Assembly (NCBI GenBank): GCA_964646605.1
Contig: CAZYEX010000072.1
Location: 1 to 59,194 of the forward strand
Direction of reading: 5' to 3'
Source: SBAX01 sp964646605
GTDB taxonomy: Bacteria; Planctomycetota; Phycisphaerae; UBA1845
Length of the DNA stretch: 59,194 nucleotides
Made by a program: the position numbers and the translations under genes. Shown here piece by piece: positions 33,549 through 42,095 of this stretch (its first letter is position 1; every line of letters starts with the position of its first letter). The notes under the pieces were generated by a model. That model was not told the DNA's origin. It made no database searches and saw only the letters and a program-made list of their open reading frames with translations.

Positions 33549-34871
33549 TCAATAGACGCGCGTGAGTTTGGACCCGGGGAAGTAGAAGCGGACGATGTCT
33601 CCGACGGGTTTTCCGGCGAGGGCGAGTCCTTGCATGCCCCATTGGCAGAGCCCCAGGCCGTGACCGAAGCCCTTGCCGTTCTCGAAGACCACCTCGTCGC
33701 CCGCAACGCGAACGCGGAAGTCGGTGCTGCGAATGAGCATGGGTCCCACGGCCAGTCGAAAACGTTCGGCGAGCATGTCCTGAGTCCCACCTGTCGCACC
33801 GCTGAGCCGCAGCGTCACGATGCGGCTCCCGCGCTGGGCGTCGCCGCTGGGAGGAACCGCGGCGATCGCGGTCAACCGGCCCAGCGAGGAAAGGTCGGGG
33901 TAGCGGGCAAGAAGTTTGGTTTGCAGTTCGTCGAGCTTCATCCGCACCGGTCCCCAACGGTAGGCGTCGCCCGGTGCGATCTTGCAGTAGTCGCAAATCA
34001 CGCCGCCGCGGAGGGGTTCGACGTCGCCCTCGGGACCGAGCAAGGCCGCGGATTGCGAGCCCCCCCCGCACGCGGCGCTGTAGTAGGCGCAGAACAGGCG
34101 GTCCGTGCCGCGATCGTTGTAGGTCAGGGCGATCCCGCGGGTGTATTCGGCGGCGTCGGAGGCTTTTTTGCACACCAGGCTGTCACACAGTCCGCGATAA
34201 ACCTGCGACCCTTGCGTGGCGGAAACGTCGAAACCCGGAGAACCGGGACCGGCGGTCGGGCGGCGGGACATCTGATAGAGCACGAACGTTCGGCTGACGA
34301 TGGCTTGCGCCCGAAGGGCCTCGACCTCGAACGTCGGCCAGACTTCGTTGGCCACCACGCAGGAGACGTAGGCTTCCAGCTCGACCTCGTTGATCGCCTC
34401 GAGCCGGGCGCCGGTTTCGTCGCCGCGGCCATGAACGCGGATCGTTCCGGGGTAACGAAGCTCGTCGGTCCATTCGCCGTCACGCTCGAACGACGCGGTC
34501 AGAGCGCCGCCGCGCGACGCCCGCACCTGGACCTGGGCGGTCGCGATCGCCGCGCCCTCCAGACGCACGCGCCCCGTATCATCGTGCCATAACGTGACAC
34601 CCTCCGGGGAGCCGACGGACGCCAGCATCACGCCCCCCGCGTCGGCGACGACGACTCCCGCGTCGGCGCGGAGCTTGATCCGGGCGGCGTCGGCGCTGAG
34701 CAGGACTTGCACGGTTCGGACGCGCAGCGGCGTGGCCGCAGCGGGCGACTCGCCCGGCGAGGAACGAAGCCCGCTCGCCATGACCGCGAAAGCGATGAAA
34801 AAGATAACCACGCACGGGCGGGGGGCGGGCCGCGCCGCACGGCGTCGCGCTGCATGGTTCCGCTTCGGCAT
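33549..34871 (-). CDS. SpoIID/LytB domain protein
   Basis: This 440-residue protein has a basic start and one membrane/signal segment (PCVVIFFIAFAVMASG near 19-34). The SpoIID domain covers about residues 150-435, with VELEAYVSCVVANEVWP, LRAQAIVSRTFVL, AYYSAACGG and the closing GFGHGLGLCQWGM. In Bacillus, SpoIID is a lytic transglycosylase that removes sugar stems lacking peptides. Homologues outside spore formers modify peptidoglycan in the periplasm. It follows the TPR/alpha-CTD gene by 22 bases on the same strand, so both are probably transcribed together. Most acidic residues expected of the catalytic site appear present, but I cannot align them exactly. Confidence 0.9.
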   Translation of the reverse strand: MPKRNHAARRRAARPAPRPCVVIFFIAFAVMASGLRSSPGESPAAATPLRVRTVQVLLSADAARIKLRADAGVVVADAGGVMLASVGSPEGVTLWHDDTGRVRLEGAAIATAQVQVRASRGGALTASFERDGEWTDELRYPGTIRVHGRGDETGARLEAINEVELEAYVSCVVANEVWPTFEVEALRAQAIVSRTFVLYQMSRRPTAGPGSPGFDVSATQGSQVYRGLCDSLVCKKASDAAEYTRGIALTYNDRGTDRLFCAYYSAACGGGSQSAALLGPEGDVEPLRGGVICDYCKIAPGDAYRWGPVRMKLDELQTKLLARYPDLSSLGRLTAIAAVPPSGDAQRGSRIVTLRLSGATGGTQDMLAERFRLAVGPMLIRSTDFRVRVAGDEVVFENGKGFGHGLGLCQWGMQGLALAGKPVGDIVRFYFPGSKLTRVY

Positions 34872-34893
34872 ACCGGCTCAACCGGCCGATCCG

Positions 34894-35868
34894 TCACGGC
34901 AGGGGGTTGCGAAGGGAGAGACCCATCACGCCCAATTGCCGCTTGATTTCGCTCAGCGAGGTCTGCCCGAAATTCTTGATGGTCAGCAATTCCGCCTCGC
35001 TCCGCTGTACCAGTTCGTCGATCGACGAAACGCCCAGGCGCTGCAGACACTTCCGAGAGCGGACGGAGAGCTCCAGTTCGGAGACGGGGCGCTTCAGTTG
35101 CACGGAGCCATCGGCGGAGGCGGATCGGAACACCGGCGCCGGGGGCTCCAAAACCACGGGCTGCACCGTCTGTCCGAGCCGCAGACTCCTCAGCTGCAAC
35201 ATCGCTTTGATCTCGTTGAGCGAGGTTTCGCCGAAATTCTTGTACGACAGAAGCTCAGGTTCCGTGATCCGCAGAAGGTCGCCGATGGTTCGGATGTTCA
35301 TCTGTTTGAGACAGTTCCGGCTGCGGACGCTCAACTCGAAGTCCGTGATCGGGGTGTCGAGCATGGCGTCGTTCTTGTCGCGGTCGCGCTGCGATTGCTC
35401 GTCGATGAGCATGTCATAGGAACTCTCCACGGACTTGAGAAACTGCCAGGCCCGGGCATGGTTGGGGTGTTCGTCGAGGACCGTCAACAGGAGAGCCTCG
35501 GCCTCATGGAACCGCTCGCGCTCTTCATACAAGCCCGCAAGATTGATGAGGGCGTTGGCATGGGCGGGCGGTTTGGCGGTACACATCTCATAGAAGTCGA
35601 TGGCCGCGTCGTCATCGCCGGCTTGTTCACAAAGCACGGCGGCGCGGAAGGCGGCGTCGGTATGATCCGGGTCTCGTTCCAGGATCTTCGTGTAGCAGTC
35701 GTACGCCGCAGTGCGTTCAAAGGCCGTTTCCTGCAAGTATCCTTTCAGGAAGAGGCCCTCGGTGCGTTCCTGGTCGTCCGCGGGTTTGAGGGTCTCGAGG
35801 GCCTTGCGGGCGGCGTCCTGCTGCCCGGTGCGAATCTGCTCGGTAATGGACTCCAAGGTGTTCGTCAT
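34894..35868 (-). CDS. TPR protein with two RNA polymerase alpha-CTD modules
   Basis: GGGGAG nine bases upstream favours the ATG at 35868. Residues 1-150 form TPR helices (AAYDCYTKILERDPDHTDAA, NALINLAGLYEERERFHEAE). Two alpha-CTD domains follow, at about 172-228 (SVRSRNCLKQMNIRTIGDLL) and 261-318 (SVRSRKCLQRLGVSSIDELV). Both keep the VRS arginine equivalent to Arg265 of E. coli RpoA, which binds the UP element. The first also keeps the Asn of SANCL. KNFGETSLNEIK in each matches the NLGKKSLTEIK helix. This is not RpoA, because the N-terminal dimerisation domain is absent. It could bind DNA or the transcription machinery. It is followed by spoIID-like DNA. Confidence 0.88.
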   Translation of the reverse strand: MTNTLESITEQIRTGQQDAARKALETLKPADDQERTEGLFLKGYLQETAFERTAAYDCYTKILERDPDHTDAAFRAAVLCEQAGDDDAAIDFYEMCTAKPPAHANALINLAGLYEERERFHEAEALLLTVLDEHPNHARAWQFLKSVESSYDMLIDEQSQRDRDKNDAMLDTPITDFELSVRSRNCLKQMNIRTIGDLLRITEPELLSYKNFGETSLNEIKAMLQLRSLRLGQTVQPVVLEPPAPVFRSASADGSVQLKRPVSELELSVRSRKCLQRLGVSSIDELVQRSEAELLTIKNFGQTSLSEIKRQLGVMGLSLRNPLP

Positions 35869-36020
35869 CTTGTTCATCTCCCCGGTCTTGTTCTTCCGGC
35901 CGCGCTCGTGCAATTCCAGCGCCGACCGCAGGGCGCCTGTGAAAACGGAGAAGGTTAGGCGAAGCCGCCGATGAACGCAACCCAACCCGGTTCGCGTTGA
36001 GCCCTGGGCCGCACGGTTGA

Positions 36021-36048
36021 TTGACACGATGCGTGGGGTCCCTATGCT
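36021..36048 (+). promoter_or_regulatory. Promoter of tRNA-Leu(CAG)
   Basis: TTGACA (36021-36026), a 16-base spacer and TATGCT (36043-36048) place the transcript start about 24 bases before the tRNA. Confidence 0.65.
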
Positions 36049-36078
36049 AGGTCGCCTTCGGGACGCTAACCCGACCCC

Positions 36079-36162
36079 GCGGATGTGGCGGAATTGGCAG
36101 ACGCGCTGGTTTCAGGTACCAGTGGGGGTAACTCCATGGAGGTTCGACTCCTCTCATCCGCA
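36079..36162 (+). tRNA. tRNA-Leu (anticodon CAG)
   Basis: This is an 84-base class II tRNA. GCGGATG pairs with CATCCGC, discriminator A. The anticodon stem CTGGT/ACCAG carries loop TTCAGGT, anticodon CAG. It has a long variable arm and a GGTTCGACTCC T arm. CCA is not encoded. Confidence 0.96.
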
Positions 36163-36594
36163 ATTCAGTTTCTTAAGGTAAGCCGGCCTTTTAACATCGA
36201 GCTGCGATCCGGTTTTGTCGCGTGAGGCTCGCGAGTCGGGGGCGGGCGCAGTTTGTGCGCGCCGGTCGCGTTTGTGCAAGTGCATACAACCGACCAGTCG
36301 CCTGCCCCTGTCGCAGCGGCACCCGTTCTCAACCGCTTTTTGAGAAGATCCCACCAACGTTTGGCTCCAGGTCCGGGAAAAAATATTTTTCCCTTGAAAT
36401 CGTAGCGCCAAGTTGGGAGGATGCGGTTTCTGCGTCTTTTCGGATCCGGCGTGGACCGAATTCACACGCCTTCGCGTTTCGCGGGCGGATCGGTCGTTGT
36501 GGAGTCGCCGGTGGGAAGCTGTGTGGTCGCGCCGCATCGGCCGGGCGGGTGTGTGCTCGCGCGGACGGGCGGCGATCGGGAGGAACATGTCGTG
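36163..36594. other. Spacer between tRNA-Leu and the serine protease
   Basis: This 432-bp stretch has no gene. Its one striking feature is the AT-rich dyad at 36376-36394. The protease frame stays open back to 36421, but that part lacks a signal peptide. Confidence 0.4.
36376..36394. promoter_or_regulatory. AT-rich perfect dyad upstream of the protease gene
   Basis: GGGAAAAA, three bases ATA, then TTTTTCCC form a perfect 8-bp dyad in very GC-rich surroundings, 200 bases before the protease ATG. It could be an operator or the terminator of the tRNA-Leu transcript. Confidence 0.4.
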
Positions 36595-38079
36595 ATGCGG
36601 AACAAAAGAGTGGAACGTGGTCTTCGGTTGATCGCAGGCGCCGCGCCCTTCGCCCTTGTGGGTTGGGCGGTTGCCATCGAGCCTTTGGATGTCCCCGTCG
36701 ACATGGACGGGCGGATCGCGGAAGTGCAGGCCGTCGTCTCGGAGGAGGGGTTGACCTACGCGGAATACGTTGCCTGGCAGACCGAGTTGAACGGCTGGTT
36801 GAATGACATTACGCCGGCTGGCATCTTTACGGCGGATCCGATTCGCATCGAGATCGGGCAAGCCGACATTGAGGCCATGGGTACTCCCGACGCGCTAGAT
36901 GAGCCCTCGCCGCTGCGGATCGGCGTGGTCAAGCCGGTGACGCCCGAAGTGCGGGTGTCAGGGCTGACGGGCGACCGACCGAGCAAGGGCGTCCGCGATC
37001 TCGCCGGCGGCGTGATCGAGCGCACGCTGGACGGCGGACTTGTCTGGGCGCGAGTGGTCACCTCCGAACAAGCGGGCGGTCTTCGCGTTCACATCCGGGG
37101 CATGGACCTGCCCCTGAGCGCCGAGTTGTACATCTACGGTCTGCAAGGCGAGGCCTTTGGACCGTATACAGAGCAGGGTCCCAACGCCAACGGCGAGTTC
37201 TGGACGGACTCGATCCTGGCGGATACGGCGGTGCTGCTGCTGAACGTGACCGGTCCGGCGACGGATCAGGACCTCCGCGGCATCTCCTTCGTGGTCAGTG
37301 AAGTCGGGCACATCGGCATGGACTTCACGGCCCAATTCGGCGGGGTGACCGCGGCGTTCTGCGGAAACGTCGCCTGCATCGTGGATGCGTCGTGCTACGC
37401 CGGGGCCAACGCCACTAGGGACGCCATCGCCAAGATGGAGTGGATCGCCGGAGCGTTTATTTACACGTGTACGGGCGGCTTGCTGGCGGACAACAATCCG
37501 ACGCAAAACAACTACTTCCTGACCGCTAACCATTGCCTCAGCAAGAATAACACCGCCGCGAGCGTCCAGTTCTATTGGCGCTTCCGGACGTCGACGTGCA
37601 ACGGTGCCTGCCCCAGCAATAACGGCTGGCCATATAAGACCTCCGGCTCGGCCGTGCGAAAAACCGGTCGTAGCGGCGACTTCACGCTGCTGCAACTCAA
37701 CGCCAACCCGCCTTCGGGCTCGGTCTTTTTGGGCTGGACCAACGCCCCCGTTGCCAACACGAACGGCGTGGCACTGCATCGGGTGAGCAATCCGCAGTTC
37801 GGGCCGCAGGTGTACTCCGAGCAAACGGTGGATACCAGCGCACCGACGTGTCAGGGTTGGCCGCGCGGGCAGCGCATTTACAGCCGCGATACGCTGGGCG
37901 GCACAGACGGCGGAAGCAGCGGCTCGCCGGTGGTGAACGCCTCGAATCAGGTGGTTGGCCAGTTGAGCGGTGCGTGCGGGTTCAACACGGGCGACCCGTG
38001 CGACTCCGTACAGAACGCTACCGTCGATGGAGCGTTCGCGTATTACTACGCGCTGGTTCAGCCGTTTCTTAACCCATAA
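36595..38079 (+). CDS. Secreted trypsin-like serine protease (lysyl endopeptidase-like)
   Basis: The ATG at 36595 follows GGGAGGA at 11 bases. A GTG just before it is an alternative. The 494-residue precursor starts with a signal peptide (LIAGAAPFALVGWAVA). A pro- or beta-sandwich region follows to about 245, then an S1 protease domain with His313 (LTANHC), Asp362 (GDFTLLQL) and Ser442 (GGSSGSPVV). Paired Cys residues and the CTGGLL start recall Achromobacter lysyl endopeptidase. It is probably exported as a zymogen and matured outside. A strong hairpin 90 bases downstream probably ends the transcript. Confidence 0.9.
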   Translation: MRNKRVERGLRLIAGAAPFALVGWAVAIEPLDVPVDMDGRIAEVQAVVSEEGLTYAEYVAWQTELNGWLNDITPAGIFTADPIRIEIGQADIEAMGTPDALDEPSPLRIGVVKPVTPEVRVSGLTGDRPSKGVRDLAGGVIERTLDGGLVWARVVTSEQAGGLRVHIRGMDLPLSAELYIYGLQGEAFGPYTEQGPNANGEFWTDSILADTAVLLLNVTGPATDQDLRGISFVVSEVGHIGMDFTAQFGGVTAAFCGNVACIVDASCYAGANATRDAIAKMEWIAGAFIYTCTGGLLADNNPTQNNYFLTANHCLSKNNTAASVQFYWRFRTSTCNGACPSNNGWPYKTSGSAVRKTGRSGDFTLLQLNANPPSGSVFLGWTNAPVANTNGVALHRVSNPQFGPQVYSEQTVDTSAPTCQGWPRGQRIYSRDTLGGTDGGSSGSPVVNASNQVVGQLSGACGFNTGDPCDSVQNATVDGAFAYYYALVQPFLNP

Positions 38080-38137
38080 ACGCGGGCGGGTCGCGCGTGG
38101 CGTGCTTCCGAAGGCACTCGGACGCATCGGTTACGCG

Positions 38138-38165
38138 GATTTGAAATCTGAGATTTGAGATTTCC
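38138..38165. repeat. Heptad array GATTTGA
   Basis: Four 7-base units in register (GATTTGA, AATCTGA, GATTTGA, GATTTCC) lie between the protease stop and its hairpin. Confidence 0.65.
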
Positions 38166-38168
38166 AAC

Positions 38169-38205
38169 CGGGCGGGGGTCGTCAACGAAAGGCGACCCCC
38201 GCCCG
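38169..38205 (+). terminator. Strong 13-bp hairpin after the protease gene
   Basis: CGGGCGGGGGTCG pairs perfectly with its complement across an 11-base loop. It is followed by TGTCGTTCTG, which is only mildly T-rich. Confidence 0.65.
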
Positions 38206-38283
38206 TGTCGTTCTGCCTGGCTGCCTGCCTGCTGCCGTAAAGACGAACAGCGATCTGTGTCCACGGCCGTCGATCTAGGAACC

Positions 38284-38311
38284 TTGACGGGTGACGGGCG
38301 TCAGGTACACT
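38284..38311 (+). promoter_or_regulatory. Promoter of tRNA-Leu(GAG)
   Basis: TTGACG (38284-38289), 16 bases, then TACACT (38306-38311) lie 16 bases upstream of the tRNA. Confidence 0.6.
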
Positions 38312-38327
38312 TGCGGGCCGCGCAGGC

Positions 38328-38411
38328 GCCCGGGTGGCGGAATTGGCAGACGCGCAAGCTTGAGGTGCTTGTGTCCGTAAGGACGTGCTGGTTCGACTCC
38401 AGTCTCGGGCA
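38328..38411 (+). tRNA. tRNA-Leu (anticodon GAG)
   Basis: This is an 84-base class II tRNA. GCCCGGG pairs with CTCGGGC (one G-T wobble), discriminator A. The anticodon stem CAAGC/GCTTG has loop TTGAGGT, anticodon GAG. Its D and T arms closely resemble those of tRNA-Leu(CAG) 2.2 kb away. Confidence 0.95.
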
Positions 38412-38501
38412 TTCCCGCGGGTTCCCACGCGGCAGGGGGGTCTGGCCGGTGACGGCGGACTGGGGAACCCCGCCGGATCATCCGATGGAACCTACATCGT
38501 G

Positions 38502-39161
38502 ATGACTGCAATCGCCGAATCGACGTTCGTCGCAACCGCCGGCGAGCCGATAGCGCCGGGCGGGGCGGCGGGTGGATCGCGCGGCAGCACTCGAACCGCG
38601 AACCGACCTCTTCGGCTTCAATCTTTTTCCGCACCGCACGCCGTCGCGGTCTGCGATTGGACGCTCACCGCGCAGGAACTTTGGTGGCTGGCCCCGAACA
38701 CCGCCCCGCCGCTGAGTCGCGCAAAAATCGAGGCGTGGAAAAAGGAAAGGGGAAGCGCGTACGTGTTCGCGGGCGCGGATGGTTCCTCGCCGCTGGCCTA
38801 CGGCGAACTCAACCCGATGCAGAACTGCCCCGATCATTTCTGGATCGGTCATTTCGTCGTGCGTCCCGATCAGCGCGGTCAGGGACTGGGGCGACGGTTC
38901 CTGGAACTACTGCTTATCGAATCGTTTGAGCGCCGTGCGGCCGGCCGCGTTTCACTCATCGTGTTCCCCGACAACGCAATGGCAATCCGGTGCTACTGCG
39001 GCGCGGGGTTCGGGATCGTGGGAGAGGAACACCATCAATTCCGCGGACAGGGCCCGCGTCACCGGCTGCTTCGGCTATCCATGATGCGATCGGAGTTTCG
39101 AGACCGCCCGCATTCGGGCCGCGGACGCCGGCCCGCGGATTTTCGCGCGTTGACGAAGTGA
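38502..39161 (+). CDS. GNAT family N-acetyltransferase
   Basis: This 219-residue protein has the GNAT acetyl-CoA-binding motif VRPDQRGQGLGRRFLE at residues 120-135, followed by strand VSLIVFPDNAMAIRCYCGAGF. The substrate is unknown. The first 35 residues are Ala/Gly-rich and unlike the family, so translation may begin later. The ATG at 38502 or the GTG before it has no clear ribosome site. It lies directly after tRNA-Leu(GAG) and could be part of that transcript. The last 25 residues are Arg-rich and also atypical. Confidence 0.82.
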   Translation: MTAIAESTFVATAGEPIAPGGAAGGSRGSTRTANRPLRLQSFSAPHAVAVCDWTLTAQELWWLAPNTAPPLSRAKIEAWKKERGSAYVFAGADGSSPLAYGELNPMQNCPDHFWIGHFVVRPDQRGQGLGRRFLELLLIESFERRAAGRVSLIVFPDNAMAIRCYCGAGFGIVGEEHHQFRGQGPRHRLLRLSMMRSEFRDRPHSGRGRRPADFRALTK

Positions 39162-39189
39162 ACCCGCGCGCTGGAAACCGGCGACCGTC

Positions 39190-39447
39190 TCACCTGTCGT
39201 AGTATTCCGCCCAGTAGAGGACATCACGAAAGTCCTTGATCGCCTGTTCCACGTAGTGCGGGATATCCCCGATGTTCCCCTGACTGAGCTTGAGAATGGC
39301 CAGGTGGATTCGGGCCTGCCCGGGGTCAGGTTGTCCGGGCATGTGCGACGGGTATCGGTCGAGAAGATTGAGCACGCCCTTCAACGAACCCGTGCCGAAC
39401 AGGCGGACGATTTCCTTCTCGACCGCGGCCGGTGTGTGTTCAGGCAT
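39190..39447 (-). CDS. Small conserved-looking protein of unknown function
   Basis: AAGGG eight bases upstream favours the ATG at 39447 over one six codons earlier. The 85-residue product (MPEHTPAAVEKEIVRLFG to YWAEYYDR) is acidic and helical, with no membrane segment. RIHLAILKLSQGNIGDIPHY resembles small cytosolic proteins seen beside many planctomycete genes, but I cannot name a family. It lies 53 bases after the TauE-like gene on the same strand and may be co-transcribed. Confidence 0.6.
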   Translation of the reverse strand: MPEHTPAAVEKEIVRLFGTGSLKGVLNLLDRYPSHMPGQPDPGQARIHLAILKLSQGNIGDIPHYVEQAIKDFRDVLYWAEYYDR

Positions 39448-39500
39448 GAGTGAAGCCCTTTTCACCCCGACCCCAGACGGGTGCCGGGACCGACGCGTTT

Positions 39501-40313
39501 CTATCCCGATATCGACGAGGCGGCGGCCTGGATCAGGCGAATGCCAGAAACGAGCAAGAGCAGTACAAACGAGCTTTTAACAAGACGAACCGGAAGGCGG
39601 TGGGTCAGTCGGCTTCCAAACAAGCTGCCGACCACGGCCGTGGGGATCAGGACGAGGGCGAGGCGGATCGGCGCCGCGGTTGCGTCCCCGTCGGAGAGGT
39701 AGGCGTAGTTCTTGAAGATCGCGCCGACCAGGCTGGTGGGCAGGATCACGGCCGCGGAGTTGGCGATAGCGGTGCGGATCGGCAGGTGTAAGAAGCGTCG
39801 TTGAAGGGGAACGGCGAGAATCCCTCCGCCGATGCCCAGCAATCCCGAGGCGAAGCCGGTGGGCAAGGCGACCAGCGCGAGTGCGGACCACGACATCGGG
39901 GCGCGGGCTTCCGACGAGTCGTCGGCGCCGTCGGTTCGCCTGCATAGTCGGTACACGTCGTAGGTCGCGCAGGCGAGCAGAAACAGCCCGAACAGTGCGC
40001 GCAGCCAGGCCTCACCCTCGCCCGCGAAAACCCGCATTTCGCTGACGCCTACGCCCAGCAGGACGCCGGGCACCGCGAGCGGGACCATGCGCGCCACCGT
40101 ACGAAACTCAATGGCTTTGGCGCAGCGGTGTTGATGGAGGGCGGGCAGGGCCACGAACAGATTGACGATCATGGCCGTCGATTGGTACAGGTGCTGATCG
40201 GGACCGAGGACTTCGTGGAGCGCGGGGATCAGAATGATCCCTCCGCCCACTCCGAACAATCCCCCGACGAACCCGACGCAAAGCCCGACGACGATAAGCG
40301 TGGTAATTTCCAA
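39501..40313 (-). CDS. TauE/SafE family sulfite-exporter-like membrane protein
   Basis: This 270-residue protein has about eight hydrophobic segments arranged as two homologous halves. Each half begins with a glycine-rich motif: GFVGGLFGVGGGIILIPAL near residue 15 and GFASGLLGIGGGILAVPL near 151. That is the signature of the TauE/SafE family, which moves sulfite, sulfoacetate or other organic anions across the inner membrane. The substrate is not shown by the context. It follows a small c-type cytochrome gene by 46 bases on the same strand, which hints at redox sulfur chemistry (inference). Confidence 0.88.
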   Translation of the reverse strand: MEITTLIVVGLCVGFVGGLFGVGGGIILIPALHEVLGPDQHLYQSTAMIVNLFVALPALHQHRCAKAIEFRTVARMVPLAVPGVLLGVGVSEMRVFAGEGEAWLRALFGLFLLACATYDVYRLCRRTDGADDSSEARAPMSWSALALVALPTGFASGLLGIGGGILAVPLQRRFLHLPIRTAIANSAAVILPTSLVGAIFKNYAYLSDGDATAAPIRLALVLIPTAVVGSLFGSRLTHRLPVRLVKSSFVLLLLVSGIRLIQAAASSISG

Positions 40314-40359
40314 TTCGCGGCTCGCCGTGCCGTCATCGCGGCACTAGATTCCGGTCCGC

Positions 40360-40797
40360 CTATTGGTAGGCGTCGTGGCAGGCGTTGCAGGTCGCCTCGA
40401 CCTTGGTGAGCAGGGCTTTCATCTTGGCGTCGTCGGCTTCGGTTTTCTTCTTGGCCTCGGCCGCCAGCTCCAACGACGTGTCCCGCAGTTGGGTCGCCCA
40501 CGCTCGATAGTCGTCTTTCTCGCCGTTAAGGATGTTGACGTTGGCCAGCTCCGCCAGGGCCTCGGCGGTCAACTGAACCGCCCGCGGGCGGTCCGGGTTC
40601 TTCGGGCCGTGGAGGGATTGTTGCAACGTCTTGAAGACCAGACCTTGCCCGGTCATCAGACCGTGAATGGAGGCGACGGGCTTGAACGACCCGGCCGGGG
40701 TCCCGCGGTCGGAGGGTGGGTCCGCGCCGAAGGCTAAGGCCAAGCACCCGATGCATCCGCCCAACAACACCATTGTCGTCGTCACGCGCCGAACCAT
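40360..40797 (-). CDS. Cytochrome c'/c556-type small periplasmic cytochrome
   Basis: AAGGAG nine bases upstream of the ATG at 40797 decides this start. The 145-residue precursor has a signal peptide (VTTTMVLLGGCIGCLALAFGA). It then forms a four-helix pattern with a single haem site CNACH at residues 137-141, close to the C-terminus, as in cytochromes c' and c556. The likely axial Met lies in HGLMTGQG near residue 45. It probably carries electrons or binds gas in the periplasm. It is co-directional with the TauE-like gene. Confidence 0.82.
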   Translation of the reverse strand: MVRRVTTTMVLLGGCIGCLALAFGADPPSDRGTPAGSFKPVASIHGLMTGQGLVFKTLQQSLHGPKNPDRPRAVQLTAEALAELANVNILNGEKDDYRAWATQLRDTSLELAAEAKKKTEADDAKMKALLTKVEATCNACHDAYQ

Positions 40798-40916
40798 TCG
40801 TAACCACTCCTTGGGGAACCGTCCGTCACCACATGAGCGCTTCACGTGGGCGAGTGGAGATTATTGCGCAAGGTCGCGGGGGTGTCCACAAGGGAGCGTG
40901 GGCGGGGCGAGCGAGA

Positions 40917-41495
40917 CTACGGGTGTCCGCCGGGAAACGTCAGCGTGGGGTTGGAAAGACCCTGTGACTCGCGATAGGCCATGAGCATCCCGACGTAGGA
41001 CACGTTCACGGGTTTGGAGTCGGTCAAGAGCAGTTCGCGCTGCACGGCGCGAATGGCGGCGACGTCGGGTCCTTCAATTTCCACGAAGGTACCCAGATGG
41101 ACGGGCTCGTCGAGTTCCACGCGGCACTCGCCCACCGTCCAGGACTCGCGACGCTTCTGATAGCACAGGACGGTTCGAAAACCCAGGCGTTGCAGGATCT
41201 GCATGACGACCTGGGCATCGCTGGTGATGACCTCGAGCTCCTCGCGCGACTTGACGTCGGAGACGCGGCGCGGGCCTTTGAAGGTGAGCGTCGTTTCCAG
41301 GGACTCGCCGTCGGCGTCGACCACGGAGCGCACGCGAAGTCCGCAACCCAGCCGACGAAGGTAACCATCCAGCCGGTCGAGGATGCAGTTGGTTTCCACC
41401 ACGCGGCGGATGAACGTGGCTCCGATGGCCGCGAGCCTCTGGCGGATCGGTTCGTGCGCCTCGACGCGAAGCTTGAGTTCCGTTTCCACGGCCAT
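40917..41495 (-). CDS. CYTH domain protein (class IV adenylate cyclase-like)
   Basis: The 192-residue single-domain protein begins with the CYTH signature ExExK (ETELKL at residues 4-9). It continues through GLRVR, TLTFKGPRR, a YQKRRESW strand and VELDEPVHLGTFVEIEG. These charged residues line the triphosphate tunnel of CYTH enzymes. CyaB-type class IV adenylate cyclases and thiamine-triphosphatases share this form. Which activity applies cannot be told from sequence alone. It is a lone gene on the minus strand. Confidence 0.88.
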   Translation of the reverse strand: MAVETELKLRVEAHEPIRQRLAAIGATFIRRVVETNCILDRLDGYLRRLGCGLRVRSVVDADGESLETTLTFKGPRRVSDVKSREELEVITSDAQVVMQILQRLGFRTVLCYQKRRESWTVGECRVELDEPVHLGTFVEIEGPDVAAIRAVQRELLLTDSKPVNVSYVGMLMAYRESQGLSNPTLTFPGGHP

Positions 41496-41575
41496 GCGAA
41501 ATCGCCCTTCCGAGAACGCCGCCCATGATACACCAAGGTTCGACGCCCGCGTACCGGAGGGACGTGATGGGCTGG

Positions 41576-42088
41576 TCAGGACGCCCGCGCCCGGAGAAGG
41601 GACGCAACGTGCCCGAGTTGGGGAAGGATGAGCCGCTCCATCGCCAAACGAACGGCGGCGGGCGAACCGGGGAGGGAGAAAATCGCGGTCCTTCCACGAG
41701 TGCCGGCGACGGCGCGGGAGAGCATGGCGGCTGGGCCGATCTCGTGGAAGCTAAGCATGCGAAACAACTCGCCGAAACCGTCCAGGCGTTTGTCGAGCAA
41801 ACCGCTGACGGCTTCGTAGGTCGTGTCGCGCGGAGACAGACCCGTCCCACCGCTGAGGATCACGACGTCGCATGTGTCGGCGTCGCAAAGAGCCAACGCT
41901 CGATCACGTACGCGGCTGGGTTCGTCGGGAAGGATCTCATACGAAACGGCGGAATGTCCGGCGGCGCTGAGCAGCTCCCGGATCAGTGCGCCGCCGGCGT
42001 CGGTATCCGCGGTACGCGTATCGCTGACGGTGATGACGGCGCAGCGAACACTGGAAACTCGTTGGGCGTGATGGTCGGGAGTGGACAT
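41576..42088 (-). CDS. moaB: Molybdenum cofactor biosynthesis protein MoaB/MogA
   Basis: MoaB/MogA adenylylates molybdopterin before molybdate insertion. The 170-residue protein has VITVSDTRTADTDAGG near the start, then VILSGGTGLSPRDTTYEAV, the MPT-binding region with the conserved Asp. It ends with GSPAAVRLAMERLILPQLGH, as in MoaB. The ATG at 42088 is chosen because the open frame beyond it is only translation of the heptad array at 42096-42120. No other molybdopterin genes are within the window. Confidence 0.9.
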   Translation of the reverse strand: MSTPDHHAQRVSSVRCAVITVSDTRTADTDAGGALIRELLSAAGHSAVSYEILPDEPSRVRDRALALCDADTCDVVILSGGTGLSPRDTTYEAVSGLLDKRLDGFGELFRMLSFHEIGPAAMLSRAVAGTRGRTAIFSLPGSPAAVRLAMERLILPQLGHVASLLRARAS

Positions 42089-42095
42089 CGGGGGC

